Assembly: GCF_036687315.1 (NCBI RefSeq)
Contig: NZ_CP144683.1
Span: 1,860,001 to 1,924,000, forward strand
Direction of reading: 5' to 3'
Source: Sphingopyxis sp. TUF1
Lineage (GTDB): Bacteria; Pseudomonadota; Alphaproteobacteria; Sphingomonadales; Sphingomonadaceae
DNA length: 64,000 nucleotides
Under the pieces are notes generated by a model. That model did not search any database and was not told where the DNA came from. It worked only from the letters and a program-made list of their open reading frames with translations. A program made the translations under genes and the position numbers. Positions within the stretch are counted from its first letter, which is position 1. Each line of letters starts with the position of its first letter. Positions 37,834 to 46,326 of this stretch are shown here, in pieces.

Positions 37834-37862
37834 AAAGGGCGCTCCGGTTTGCCGAAGCGCCC
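37834..37862 (-). terminator. Probable terminator of the PuuD-like gene
   Basis: Minus-strand hairpin with outer stem GGGCGCT / AGCGCCC (37856-37862 and 37837-37843) and a small inner CGG/CCG stem, followed by only three T. It lies 24 bases beyond the stop at 37887. Confidence 0.55.
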
Positions 37863-37886
37863 CCATCGATTTACCGCTGCGTCAGA

Positions 37887-38459
37887 TCAGCTGAAGTTCA
37901 CCATCGCATAGAGCATCGGGATCGACAGCAAGGTGTTGGTTCGCGAAAAGATCATCGCGGTCTTTGCGGCCTTCGCCTTGGTCGCATCGTCGGCCTCGAC
38001 GATGCCGAGTGCCTTTTTCTGGTTCGGCCAGATCACGAACCAGACGTTGAACGCCATGATCAGGCCCAGCCACATGCCGACGCCGATCAGCTTGTACGGA
38101 TCCTGAAGTGCCAGCGCGGGCGCCAGATATTTGGCGTGGCCGGCAATGCCGATGCCGAGCAACACGGTCAGCAGCGCCGCCCAGCGGAACCAGAACAGCG
38201 CGGCGGGCGCGATATGTTTGCCGACCGCGGGTTTCAGTTCGGCCGGAATCTTGGGCATCGTCGGTATCTGAACGAAGTTGAAATAATAGAGCAGCCCGAT
38301 CCACAGCACGCCGAAGAAGGTGTGCAGCCAGCGCATGATCGCGTTACCCGCGGCGACCCCATCCTCGAAATTCTGGCCGTTGAGGCCGAGCATCAACGCG
38401 ATCGCGAGTAGCAGCCCGACGCCGAGCACGGCGTGCAGATTACCGAAAAATTTGTCCAT
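37887..38459 (-). CDS. PuuD-like (urate oxidase N-domain) membrane protein
   Basis: A 190-residue integral membrane protein with about five hydrophobic helices: LHAVLGVGLLLAIALMLG, WLHTFFGVLWIGLLYYFNF, WAALLTVLLGIGIAG, LIGVGMWLGLIMAFNVWFVIWP and LLSIPMLYAMVNF. The pattern HTFFGVLWIGLLYYFNFVQ, with later conserved WP and N residues, resembles the N-terminal membrane domain of PuuD-type urate hydroxylase, but the cytochrome c domain is absent. No purine-catabolism gene is nearby, so urate oxidation is doubtful. A haem-binding membrane protein is an alternative. Confidence 0.7.
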   Translation of the reverse strand: MDKFFGNLHAVLGVGLLLAIALMLGLNGQNFEDGVAAGNAIMRWLHTFFGVLWIGLLYYFNFVQIPTMPKIPAELKPAVGKHIAPAALFWFRWAALLTVLLGIGIAGHAKYLAPALALQDPYKLIGVGMWLGLIMAFNVWFVIWPNQKKALGIVEADDATKAKAAKTAMIFSRTNTLLSIPMLYAMVNFS

Positions 38460-38537
38460 GGCAGTTCCCCCTGTTTATCGCGGCGCCGTATGCGACCCGG
38501 TGCCGGTGACCCGCTATGCCAGCGACGGGGGGCGGCA

Positions 38538-39209
38538 TCAACTTTTGTCGGCGACGGCCTCGTCGGGCACGGCGAGGCCGTTCTTCAGCATCACGGGGAG
38601 CTGGCTCAGCGTGAAGAGGAAGGAGAGGGCGGTGACGCCCCAGACCTTGATCGTCAGCCACAGGTCGAAGCTCATCTGTTTCGCCTGGATCAGCTCGTAC
38701 ATCACATGGTTGGCGATGCCGAGCGCGGCGAAGAAGAGGCCCCAGTTGCGCGACAGGAGCAGCCAACCCTTTTCGGTCAGCCCTTCGAGCGCCGATTGCA
38801 GCAGATATTTGAGCATCGGTTTCTTAAACCACCAGCCGCCGAGCAGCATCGCGGCAAAGGCACCGTAGATGATCGTCGGCTTCATCACGATGAAGCGTTC
38901 GTCGTGGAACCAGATCGTCAGCGCGCCGAAACCAAGCACGAGGATGCTCGACATCCAAAGCATCGGCGAAATCTTGCCGAGCTTCCACTTCGATACCGCC
39001 ATCGCGATAACGATCGCGACCATGAAGGCGACCGTGCCCTTGATCGCCGCCGTCGTCGCCGCGAACGCTCCTTCGCCGCCGGAAGAGAATTTATAGGCGA
39101 GGAAAAAGACGAGCAGCGGCCCGAAATCGATCGCGAAGTTGAGCCAGCCATGCTTGGCGGGCGGCGGCGCCGGAACGGGCTCAGGGCCGCTGGGGAGGAC
39201 GTCGCTCAT
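38538..39209 (-). CDS. yciB: YciB/IspZ-type inner membrane septation protein
   Basis: A 223-residue polytopic membrane protein of the intracellular septation protein A family. The N-terminal Pro-rich extension is followed by LNFAIDFGPLLVFFLAYKF. Family segments follow: DERFIVMKPTIIYGAFAAML, GWLLLSRNWGLFFAALGIANHV, and WLTIKVWGVTALSFLFTLSQLPVM. YciB is linked to cell-envelope growth and division in enterobacteria. Its start overlaps the ftsY stop by 4 bp, the last link of the dapF-mtaB-ftsY-yciB chain. Confidence 0.92.
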   Translation of the reverse strand: MSDVLPSGPEPVPAPPPAKHGWLNFAIDFGPLLVFFLAYKFSSGGEGAFAATTAAIKGTVAFMVAIVIAMAVSKWKLGKISPMLWMSSILVLGFGALTIWFHDERFIVMKPTIIYGAFAAMLLGGWWFKKPMLKYLLQSALEGLTEKGWLLLSRNWGLFFAALGIANHVMYELIQAKQMSFDLWLTIKVWGVTALSFLFTLSQLPVMLKNGLAVPDEAVADKS

Positions 39210-40132
39210 CTGATATTTCCTGCAATGATGCCCGCGATCTCGTCGGCGTCGAAGGGGCGCAAATCTTCCATCGTTTCGCCAATGCCGATCGCGTGGATCG
39301 GAAGCCCGTGGCGTTCGGCCGCGGCGACAAGGACGCCGCCGCGCGCGGTGCCGTCGAGCTTGGTCATGACGAGCCCGGTCACGCCCGCAACCTCGCGAAA
39401 CACGTCGATCTGCGCCAGCGCATTCTGCCCCGTCGTCGCGTCGAGCACGAGCACGACGTCGTGCGGCGCCGCAGGATTGAGGCGGCCGAGCACGCGCTTG
39501 ATCTTGGCGAGCTCGTCCATCAGCTCGCGCTTGTTCTGAAGGCGTCCGGCGGTGTCGACGATCAGCACGTCGATGCCCGTCGCGGTCGCCTGCTTCACCG
39601 CGTCGAACACGATGCCCGCGCTGTCGCCGCCTTCGGGTCCCGCCATGATCGGCACGCCCAGCCGCTCGGCCCAGACCTTCAATTGCCCGATCGCGGCGGC
39701 GCGAAAGGTATCGCCCGCGACGAGCATCACGCCATAATCCTGTTCCTGGAACAGATGCGCCAGCTTGGCGATGGTCGTGGTCTTGCCCGATCCGTTGACC
39801 CCGATCACCAGGATCACCTGCGGACGCGGAAAGGCGTCGATGTCGAGCGGCTCGGCAACCGGGCGCAGCACCGCGGCGATTTCTTCGGCGACGACCCGGC
39901 GCAGCTCCTCGGTGCCGTTCGCCGCGACGTCGCGCCGCCCGGCCAGGCGGTCGCGGATGCGCGCGGCCATCGCGGGGCCGAGGTCGGCGGTAATCAGCGC
40001 TTCCTCGATCCGGTCGAGATCGTCCTCGTCGAGCCTCGCCTTGCCGGTCAGCCCGGCGAGATTCTCGCCGAGCCGTTCGGACGTGCGGCGAAAGCCGCCG
40101 AGCAGCCTTTCGCTCCAGCTTTTGCCGGTCAT
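39206..40132 (-). CDS. ftsY: Signal recognition particle receptor FtsY
   Basis: SRP receptor GTPase that docks ribosome-nascent-chain complexes at the membrane, 308 residues. It has only the N and G domains: helical N domain to about residue 95, then GVNGSGKTTTIAKLAH (G1), DTFRAAA, DTAGRLQNK (G3) and TKLDGTARGG (G4). The long acidic A domain of E. coli FtsY is missing, as in many alphaproteobacteria. The partner ffh lies 4 kb away on the other strand. The gene overlaps both neighbours by 4 bp. Confidence 0.97.
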   Translation of the reverse strand: MTGKSWSERLLGGFRRTSERLGENLAGLTGKARLDEDDLDRIEEALITADLGPAMAARIRDRLAGRRDVAANGTEELRRVVAEEIAAVLRPVAEPLDIDAFPRPQVILVIGVNGSGKTTTIAKLAHLFQEQDYGVMLVAGDTFRAAAIGQLKVWAERLGVPIMAGPEGGDSAGIVFDAVKQATATGIDVLIVDTAGRLQNKRELMDELAKIKRVLGRLNPAAPHDVVLVLDATTGQNALAQIDVFREVAGVTGLVMTKLDGTARGGVLVAAAERHGLPIHAIGIGETMEDLRPFDADEIAGIIAGNIR

Positions 40133-41451
40133 GCGGCGTTATCCTTTGCTTGTATGGGGGTTGCGACCATGCGGTCGCCGTCGCGCGCCAGCAGGCGCAC
40201 GTCGATGATGGTGCCGGGCGCGACGGGAGTGGTCAGCGCCACGGCGGCAAAATTTTCGGCGTGACCGGTCAGCCCATCGCGCTCGACGAGTATCGCTGCC
40301 GTACGGCCAACCTGCGTATCGAGCCAGTTCTGCCGCCGCCGGGCATTGGCTTCGCGCAGCGTCGCGGCGCGATGGCGCGCAATTGCGCGGCCGACCTGCG
40401 GCATCCGCGCCGCGGGCGTCCCGGCGCGCGGGCTGTACGGAAAGATATGGCCAAAGACGATGTCACAATCGTTGATCAACGCCAGCGAGTTCGCGAACAT
40501 CGCGTCGTCCTCGGTTGGAAAGCCCGCGATCAGGTCGGCGCCGATCGCGATCTCGGGGCGCGCGGCCTTCAGCCGTTCGATCAGGCGCACGGCGTCTGCG
40601 CGGCGATGGCGGCGCTTCATGCGCGTCAGCACCATGTCGTCGCCCGCCTGCAACGACAGGTGAACATGCGGCATCACGCGCGGTTCCTGCGTCAGCAATG
40701 CGAACAGCGCGTCGTCGATCCGGTCGGGATCGAGCGAGGAGAGACGTAGGCGTTGGATGGGCAAAGTCAGCAACGCCTCGACCAGCGCGGCGAGGCTCGT
40801 GCCGCTGTCGTCGCCATAGCTCGCGAGGTCGACCCCGGTCAGGATGATCTCACGCTGACTGCGGTGCCATGCGGTGCGCGCGGCCTCGACGACCGCTTCG
40901 ATGGTCGCCGACCGCGCGGCGCCGCGTGCGAGCACCGTCGCGCAGAAAGTGCAGCTGTGCGCGCAGCCCGTCTGGACGCCCAGGAAAGCGCGCGCGTGAT
41001 CGGCGCCGGAGAGGGCCGGCTGGTAGGAAAGGGAAGAAGAACGGCCCTTCGACAAGCTCAGGGCGAACGGTTGAGGGATTCGGCCATCATCAAATTCCGT
41101 TCGTGCTGAGCTTGTCGAAGCACCGTTCTTTTCTTGCGGAAGATAGCTTTCAACCAAACCCTTCACATCGTTACCGACAACTCGCGCACCCATCGCCGCA
41201 AAGCGTTCGGCCTCCAGTTCCCCCGCACACCCCGTCACCACGACCTCGGCATCCGGCCGCTTGCGCAAAGCGCGGCGCACCGCCTGCCGCGTCTGCCGCA
41301 CCGCTTCATCGGTAACCGCGCAGCTGTTGAATATGATCGTATCGCGCGCACCCGCCTCGCGCGCAGCAGCACGGATCGCCTCACCCTCGGCGATGTTCAG
41401 CCGGCAGCCGAAATTGACGACCGAGGGGCCGTCGATAACCGCGTTGCTCAT
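40129..41451 (-). CDS. mtaB: tRNA t6A37 methylthiotransferase MtaB with in-frame palindromic insertion
   Basis: Radical SAM enzyme that converts t6A37 to ms2t6A37 in tRNA, 440 residues. The N-terminal MTTase domain has three cluster cysteines: Cys16 (NFGCRLN), Cys44 (FNSCAVTDEA), Cys75 (VTGCAGE). The radical SAM cluster is Cys163, Cys167 and Cys170 (GCAHSCTFC). The TRAM-like C-terminus is short. Residues about 110-139 (with TSSARTE and PFALSLSKG) are encoded by a repeat element and lie in the linker between the two domains, so they may be tolerated. The ATG at 41451 overlaps the dapF stop (ATGA). MtaB rather than MiaB is suggested by length and neighbours. Confidence 0.93.
   Translation of the reverse strand: MSNAVIDGPSVVNFGCRLNIAEGEAIRAAAREAGARDTIIFNSCAVTDEAVRQTRQAVRRALRKRPDAEVVVTGCAGELEAERFAAMGARVVGNDVKGLVESYLPQEKNGASTSSARTEFDDGRIPQPFALSLSKGRSSSLSYQPALSGADHARAFLGVQTGCAHSCTFCATVLARGAARSATIEAVVEAARTAWHRSQREIILTGVDLASYGDDSGTSLAALVEALLTLPIQRLRLSSLDPDRIDDALFALLTQEPRVMPHVHLSLQAGDDMVLTRMKRRHRRADAVRLIERLKAARPEIAIGADLIAGFPTEDDAMFANSLALINDCDIVFGHIFPYSPRAGTPAARMPQVGRAIARHRAATLREANARRRQNWLDTQVGRTAAILVERDGLTGHAENFAAVALTTPVAPGTIIDVRLLARDGDRMVATPIQAKDNAA
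41045..41126. repeat. Palindromic repeat inside the mtaB coding sequence
   Basis: Inverted repeat with arms at 41045-41070 and 41098-41126 built around CTTCGACAAGCTCAG and its complement. The ends share CGAACGG with the family A repeats. It is read through in frame by mtaB, adding about 29 residues. Confidence 0.85.
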
Positions 41452-42254
41452 CCGAACTGCGCCCAATCGGTCTCACCGTCGAACACGCGCGTCGCCGCGC
41501 CGCTCATCAGGATCAGCTCGCCCGGTGCCCAGCGGATGATCAGGTCGCCGCCCGGTAGCGCGACGGTCACCGGCGACTGGACAAGGCCCGCGCGGATTGC
41601 AGCGACCGCGGTCGCGCAGGCGCCGGTGCCGCACGCCTGCGTCAACCCAACGCCACGTTCCCATACGCGCAGCTGCAACTGGTTCTCGCCGTCGAGGCTT
41701 GCGACATTGACGTTGACGCGTTCGGGGAACAGCGGGTCGGTCTCGATCCGCGGGCCCAGCTGGTCAAGCGCGACCGCGTCGGCTTCGGGCACGAAAAAGA
41801 CGATGTGCGGATTGCCGACATTGACGGCGGCGCCATGCTCCAGTTCGTCCCACGCGACGGGCATGTCGCGCGTGTCCATCGGCATCGCGAGCGGAATATG
41901 CTCCCAGTCGAAGACGGGTTCGCCCAGCGTAACTTCGGCGCCGCCGTCGGCCGGGGTCACGCGCAGCATCCCGCCCAGCGTCTCGATCACCGCGGGCTTG
42001 CCGATCAGCGTTGCGACACAGCGTGTCGCATTGCCGCAAGCCTCGACCTCGCCGCCGTCGGCGTTGAAGATGCGCATCTTCACGTCCGCGCTGGCCGACG
42101 GTTCTAGCAGGATCAGCTGGTCGCAACCGATGCCATGACGCCGGTCGGCGATCGCGTGCGCGCGCGCGGCCGTCATCTCGACGCTGTGTTCACGGGCGTC
42201 GATCACGACGAAGTCGTTGCCGAGGCCGTGCATCTTGGTGAAGCGGTCCGCCAT
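41448..42254 (-). CDS. dapF: Diaminopimelate epimerase
   Basis: Interconverts LL- and meso-diaminopimelate for lysine and peptidoglycan synthesis, 268 residues. The two catalytic cysteines are Cys73 (EACGNATRC) and Cys208 (QACGTGACAT). The N-terminus MADRFTKMHGLGNDFVVIDA is typical. It is the first gene of an overlapping run with mtaB, ftsY and yciB; its stop overlaps the mtaB start by 4 bp. Confidence 0.97.
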   Translation of the reverse strand: MADRFTKMHGLGNDFVVIDAREHSVEMTAARAHAIADRRHGIGCDQLILLEPSASADVKMRIFNADGGEVEACGNATRCVATLIGKPAVIETLGGMLRVTPADGGAEVTLGEPVFDWEHIPLAMPMDTRDMPVAWDELEHGAAVNVGNPHIVFFVPEADAVALDQLGPRIETDPLFPERVNVNVASLDGENQLQLRVWERGVGLTQACGTGACATAVAAIRAGLVQSPVTVALPGGDLIIRWAPGELILMSGAATRVFDGETDWAQFG

Positions 42255-42303
42255 AGCCGCGCATGTAAGGGCGCGGGCGAGCGAAGTCTAGCGAGGCCGC
42301 GGA

Positions 42304-43935
42304 TTACGCCGTTTTACGCAGGGGCTCTTCCACGCCGGCGCCTTGCCGCGGCTCCGCAATCGCCGCTTCGCGCAGCAGCCCGCGTTCGGCGAGCAGACGG
42401 TCGGTGTCGACGGCCGAGGCCGCGCGTCCGTAATACCAGCCTTGGCCCTTCGCACAGCCGAGCCGCGTCAGTTCGATCGCGGTTGCTTCGTCCTCGACGC
42501 CCTCGGCGGTAATCGGCATCGCCAGGCTTTCGCCCAGCCGCACGATCGCGAGTATGATCGCCTGCGCGTCGGGGCTGCCCCCCATGGCGGCGATGAAGCT
42601 GCGGTCGATCTTGATCCGGTCGAACGGCAGCGCGCGCAGGTGCGACAACGAGCTGTAGCCGGTGCCGAAATCGTCGAGACTGAGCGATACGCCCTGATTC
42701 TTGAGGCTGGTGACGATCGAGCGCACCAGCGGCAGGTTTTCGAACAGCGAGCTTTCGGTGATCTCGACCTCGAGCTGTGCCGCGGGAAAGCCCGTTTCGA
42801 CGAGCAGCTTGGTCAGCTTTTGGCTGAACCATGGATCTTTAAGCTGTTGCGGCGAGATGTTGACCGCGAGGACGATGGATGGGTCCCAGCGTTTGGCGAT
42901 TTCCATCGCTTCGCGGATCACCAGCAGCGACAATTCGCCGATCAGCCCGCTTTCTTCGGCGACCGGAATGAAGCGTTCGGGCGGGATCAGGCCATATTCG
43001 GGTGACTCCCAGCGCATCAGCATCTCGAAACCGATCAGCCGCCCGGTGGCGATATGGACCTGCGGTTCGAAATGCGGCACGAACTCGCCGCGCGGCATTC
43101 CTTCGCGAATTCCCGTTTCGATCTGGTTGCGGACCTGCACCGCCATTTCCATGCCCTGTTCGAACCAGACATGGCGATTCCGTCCTTCGTCCTTGCAATG
43201 ATACATGGCGATGTCGGCCTGGCGGACCATCGTCTCCATCGTGATGCTGGCATCGCGGGCGAGCGCGATGCCAAGCGATGCGCCGATGCGAATCTGCTGC
43301 GAGTCATGCGTGACCGTGTCGTCAAGCGTGGTCACAAGCTCCGCCGCCAGCGTGTCGATGTCGCTTCGTGCGGCCGGATCGAAGCTTATCATGGCGACAA
43401 ATTCGTCGCCGCCCAGCCGCGCCTTGGCGGCGCTGGGCGGCAACACGGCGGCGATGCGTTCGGCCGCGACCTCGAGCACGCGGTCGCCCGCGGCGTGGCC
43501 GTGGATATCGTTGACCCTCTTGAAATGGTCGAGGTCGAGCAGGAACAGCGCGACCTCGCGTTTTTCAGCCGCCGCCTCGGCGATCATCCGCTGGCCGGTC
43601 ACGAGCAGCGCGCGGCGATTGAGGAAACCCGTCAGCGGATCGGTGTCGGCCAGGTAGCGCGCGCGCCGTTCGGCCTCGGTTCGTTCGCGGATTTCGCGGT
43701 TGAGATCATTGTAGCGACGCCAGCCGAACAGAATCAGCGCGATGTTGAGCACGAGCGCGGTCGCCAGCACCCGGTCGGGGCCGCCGCCGATTCCGATCAG
43801 CGCGCGCACGACAGCCTGCATCACATTGCCGCCCGTGCCGATAAACAGCAGGATCGCGGCGACGACGATGCCACCGGTAATGATGTCGCGTTTGGCGCCC
43901 TCGCTGCGGTCCAGGGGCTTCGGCGTAGAATTCAT
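42304..43935 (-). CDS. GGDEF-EAL cyclic di-GMP turnover protein
   Basis: A 543-residue membrane protein. Two N-terminal helices (about 20-37 and 57-72) flank a short loop, then come a coiled linker, a GGDEF domain (about 95-255, motif LGGDEF at 174-179) and an EAL domain (about 265-520). The EAL core has FEMLMRWE at 303-310, AVNISPQQL, VEITES, DDFGTGYSS, KIDRSFI and AEGVED. Both active sites look complete, so it may make or break c-di-GMP. It lacks the HAMP and large periplasmic domain of LapD. The ATG at 43935 is chosen ahead of the membrane helices; the frame is open upstream into the ffh leader. It is divergent from ffh. Confidence 0.92.
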   Translation of the reverse strand: MNSTPKPLDRSEGAKRDIITGGIVVAAILLFIGTGGNVMQAVVRALIGIGGGPDRVLATALVLNIALILFGWRRYNDLNREIRERTEAERRARYLADTDPLTGFLNRRALLVTGQRMIAEAAAEKREVALFLLDLDHFKRVNDIHGHAAGDRVLEVAAERIAAVLPPSAAKARLGGDEFVAMISFDPAARSDIDTLAAELVTTLDDTVTHDSQQIRIGASLGIALARDASITMETMVRQADIAMYHCKDEGRNRHVWFEQGMEMAVQVRNQIETGIREGMPRGEFVPHFEPQVHIATGRLIGFEMLMRWESPEYGLIPPERFIPVAEESGLIGELSLLVIREAMEIAKRWDPSIVLAVNISPQQLKDPWFSQKLTKLLVETGFPAAQLEVEITESSLFENLPLVRSIVTSLKNQGVSLSLDDFGTGYSSLSHLRALPFDRIKIDRSFIAAMGGSPDAQAIILAIVRLGESLAMPITAEGVEDEATAIELTRLGCAKGQGWYYGRAASAVDTDRLLAERGLLREAAIAEPRQGAGVEEPLRKTA

Positions 43936-44183
43936 ATGAGTTTGTCCCACCCTCGCCGGTCTTATGGCGCCAAGCGGTGAAATTTGGGTTAAGTTGGGAC
44001 TCACTGGGGCTACCTTGCTTTCCCGCGGATATTTGTGTAGTGGCCCCGCGTCCGGGCGCATCTTGCGCAAGGACAGACACGACATCCGCGACGGAAAATC
44101 TGTCCACGGATAGCCGCTGGTTGGCGAGGTTTCGCTCACCGGCGTCTTTTGCGTTGCGGGCTGTCAGAAGGGATTTTGGGCGC

Positions 44184-45650
44184 ATGTTCGACAGTCTGAG
44201 CAATCGGCTTGGCGATGTTTTCGGAAAGCTCCGCGGCCGCGGCGCGCTGACCGAGGCCGACGTGCGCGCGGCGATGCGCGAAGTGCGAATCGCGCTGCTT
44301 GAAGCCGATGTGGCGCTGCCCGTCGTGCGCAGCTTCGTCGATCAGGTCACCGACCTCGCGATCGGCCAGAATGTCCTGCGTTCGGTCACCCCGGGGCAGC
44401 AGGTCGTCAAGATCGTCAGCGATGCGCTGACCGAAATGCTCGGCTCCGAAACCGCCGAGCTTGATCTCAATGTTGCGCCGCCCGCGGTCATCATGATGGT
44501 CGGCCTGCAAGGCTCGGGTAAAACGACGACAACCGCGAAGATCGCGAAGCGGCTCAAGGAGAAAGAGCGCAAAAAGGTGCTGATGGCGTCGCTCGACGTC
44601 AATCGCCCCGCCGCGCAGGAACAGCTCGCTGTCCTCGGCACCCAGATCGACGTCGCGACCTTGCCGATCGTTGCGGGGCAGCAGCCGGTCGAAATCGCGC
44701 AGCGCGCGATGCAGGCGGCGAAGCTTCAGGGCTTTGACGTGCTGATGCTCGACACCGCGGGGCGCCTCCACGTCGACCAGCAGTTGATGGACGAGATGCA
44801 GGCGGTTTCGCGCACCGCGAACCCCGCCGAAACCTTGCTCGTCGTCGACAGCCTGACCGGGCAGGACGCGGTGCAGGTGGCGCAGCGGTTCAGCGATCAG
44901 GTGCCGCTCACCGGTGTCGTCCTGACGCGCATGGACGGCGACGCGCGCGGCGGTGCCGCGCTGTCGATGCGCGCGGTGACCGGCAAGCCGATCAAGTTCG
45001 CCGGCACGGGTGAGAAGCTGGGCGAGATCGAGCTGTTCCAGCCGTCGCGTATCGCTGGCCGTATCCTTGGCATGGGCGACGTCGTCAGCCTCGTCGAGCG
45101 CGCCGCCGAAACGATCCAGGCCGAAGAGGCTGAGGCGATGGCGGCGAAGATGGCCAAGGGCCAGTTCGACCTCAACGACCTTCGCACCCAATTGAACCAG
45201 ATGCGCCGCATGGGCGGGCTCGGTGCGCTTGCGGGCATGATCCCCGGCCTTAAAAAAGCGCAGGTCGCCGCGGCGCAAAGCGGCGCCGACGACAAGACGC
45301 TTGTTCACATGGACGCGATCATGGGGTCGATGACCCCCAAGGAGCGCGCGAAGCCCGAAATCATCAACGCCAGGCGCAAGATCCGCATCGCCAACGGGTC
45401 GGGCACAACGGTGCAACAGGTGAACAAGGTGCTAAAAATGCATCAGGAAATGTCCACCGCGATGAAGAAAATCCGCAAGATGGGCGGCCTCAAGGGTCTC
45501 GGCGCGCTGTTCGGGCGTGGCGGCGGCATTCCGGGAATGCCGGGACTTGGCGGTGGAATGGGCGGGGGCGGAATGGGTGGCGGCCTGCCCGGCCTCGGCG
45601 GCGGTGCGATTCCGCCGGACCTCGCCAACCTGATGAATAAAAAGAAATAA
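44184..45650 (+). CDS. ffh: Signal recognition particle protein Ffh
   Basis: SRP GTPase that binds signal sequences and 4.5S RNA, 488 residues. N-terminal helical N domain; G domain with GLQGSGKTTTTAKIAKRLK, DVNRPAAQEQL, LDTAGRLHVD and TRMDGDARGGAA. The methionine-rich M domain starts near 330. The C-terminus ends in a long Gly/Met/Pro tail (GGGMGGGGMGGGLPGLGGG) before NKKK, longer than in E. coli. The ATG at 44184 fits the family start MFDSLSNRLGDVF; the frame is open upstream. It is followed after 39 bases by rpsP. Confidence 0.98.
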   Translation: MFDSLSNRLGDVFGKLRGRGALTEADVRAAMREVRIALLEADVALPVVRSFVDQVTDLAIGQNVLRSVTPGQQVVKIVSDALTEMLGSETAELDLNVAPPAVIMMVGLQGSGKTTTTAKIAKRLKEKERKKVLMASLDVNRPAAQEQLAVLGTQIDVATLPIVAGQQPVEIAQRAMQAAKLQGFDVLMLDTAGRLHVDQQLMDEMQAVSRTANPAETLLVVDSLTGQDAVQVAQRFSDQVPLTGVVLTRMDGDARGGAALSMRAVTGKPIKFAGTGEKLGEIELFQPSRIAGRILGMGDVVSLVERAAETIQAEEAEAMAAKMAKGQFDLNDLRTQLNQMRRMGGLGALAGMIPGLKKAQVAAAQSGADDKTLVHMDAIMGSMTPKERAKPEIINARRKIRIANGSGTTVQQVNKVLKMHQEMSTAMKKIRKMGGLKGLGALFGRGGGIPGMPGLGGGMGGGGMGGGLPGLGGGAIPPDLANLMNKKK

Positions 45651-45689
45651 TTCGATTAGTTTGACCATTAGACACTGAAGGAAAATATC

Positions 45690-46319
45690 ATGGCTACCTC
45701 CATTCGCCTTTCGCGCGGCGGTTCGAAAAAGCGCCCTTATTACAAGATTGTCGTCGCCGATTCGCGCAGCCCGCGCGACGGCCGCTTCATCGAGCGTATC
45801 GGCAGCTACAACCCGCTGCTCGCCAAGGACAATCCCGAGCGCGTGAAGCTCGACGGCGAACGTGCGGCGCACTGGCTCTCGGTCGGTGCGCAGCCGAGCG
45901 ACCGCGTCGCCCGCTTCCTTGACGCCGCGGGCATCAAGGAGCGCGCCGCGCGTAACAATCCGAACAAGGCGGTCCCGGGCGAGAAGGCCAAGGAACGCGC
46001 CGAGGAAAAGGCCGCAAAGATCGCTGAAGCCGAAGAAGCTGCCGCAGCTGCTGCCGCCGCTCCGGCGCCCGAACCCGAAGCGGTCGAAGAAGCCGCTCCG
46101 GCCGAAGAGGCTGCTGCCGAAGCGCCCGCCGCTCCCGAAGCTGCCGAATCGGACGCGACGGGTTCGGTGAAGAGCGAAGCGACCGCCGAAGCTGTTGCCG
46201 ACGCCGTCGCCGACGAGACCCCGGCCGAAGCGACCACCGACGACGCGACCGCGATCGCCGAGGAAGTCGCCGAGGGCGGCCCGGTCGCTCCCGAAGCCGA
46301 AGAAAAGGCCGAAGGCTAA
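45690..46319 (+). CDS. rpsP: Small ribosomal subunit protein bS16 with long acidic-alanine tail
   Basis: Ribosomal protein S16, whose conserved core ([20 protein letters not shown] to about residue 85) is followed by a 120-residue tail dominated by Ala, Glu and Pro. E. coli S16 is about 82 residues; alphaproteobacterial forms are often longer, but 209 is large. The tail is in frame with normal codon use, so it is not a sequencing artefact of the core. GAAGGAAAA precedes the ATG. rimM starts 7 bases after the stop. Confidence 0.96.
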   Translation: MATSIRLSRGGSKKRPYYKIVVADSRSPRDGRFIERIGSYNPLLAKDNPERVKLDGERAAHWLSVGAQPSDRVARFLDAAGIKERAARNNPNKAVPGEKAKERAEEKAAKIAEAEEAAAAAAAAPAPEPEAVEEAAPAEEAAAEAPAAPEAAESDATGSVKSEATAEAVADAVADETPAEATTDDATAIAEEVAEGGPVAPEAEEKAEG

Positions 46320-46326
46320 ACCCCAG

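Noticed and set aside
42304..43935. The GGDEF-EAL protein as the missing LapD
   Set aside because: It lacks a HAMP domain and a large periplasmic domain, and both catalytic motifs look complete, whereas LapD's are degenerate.
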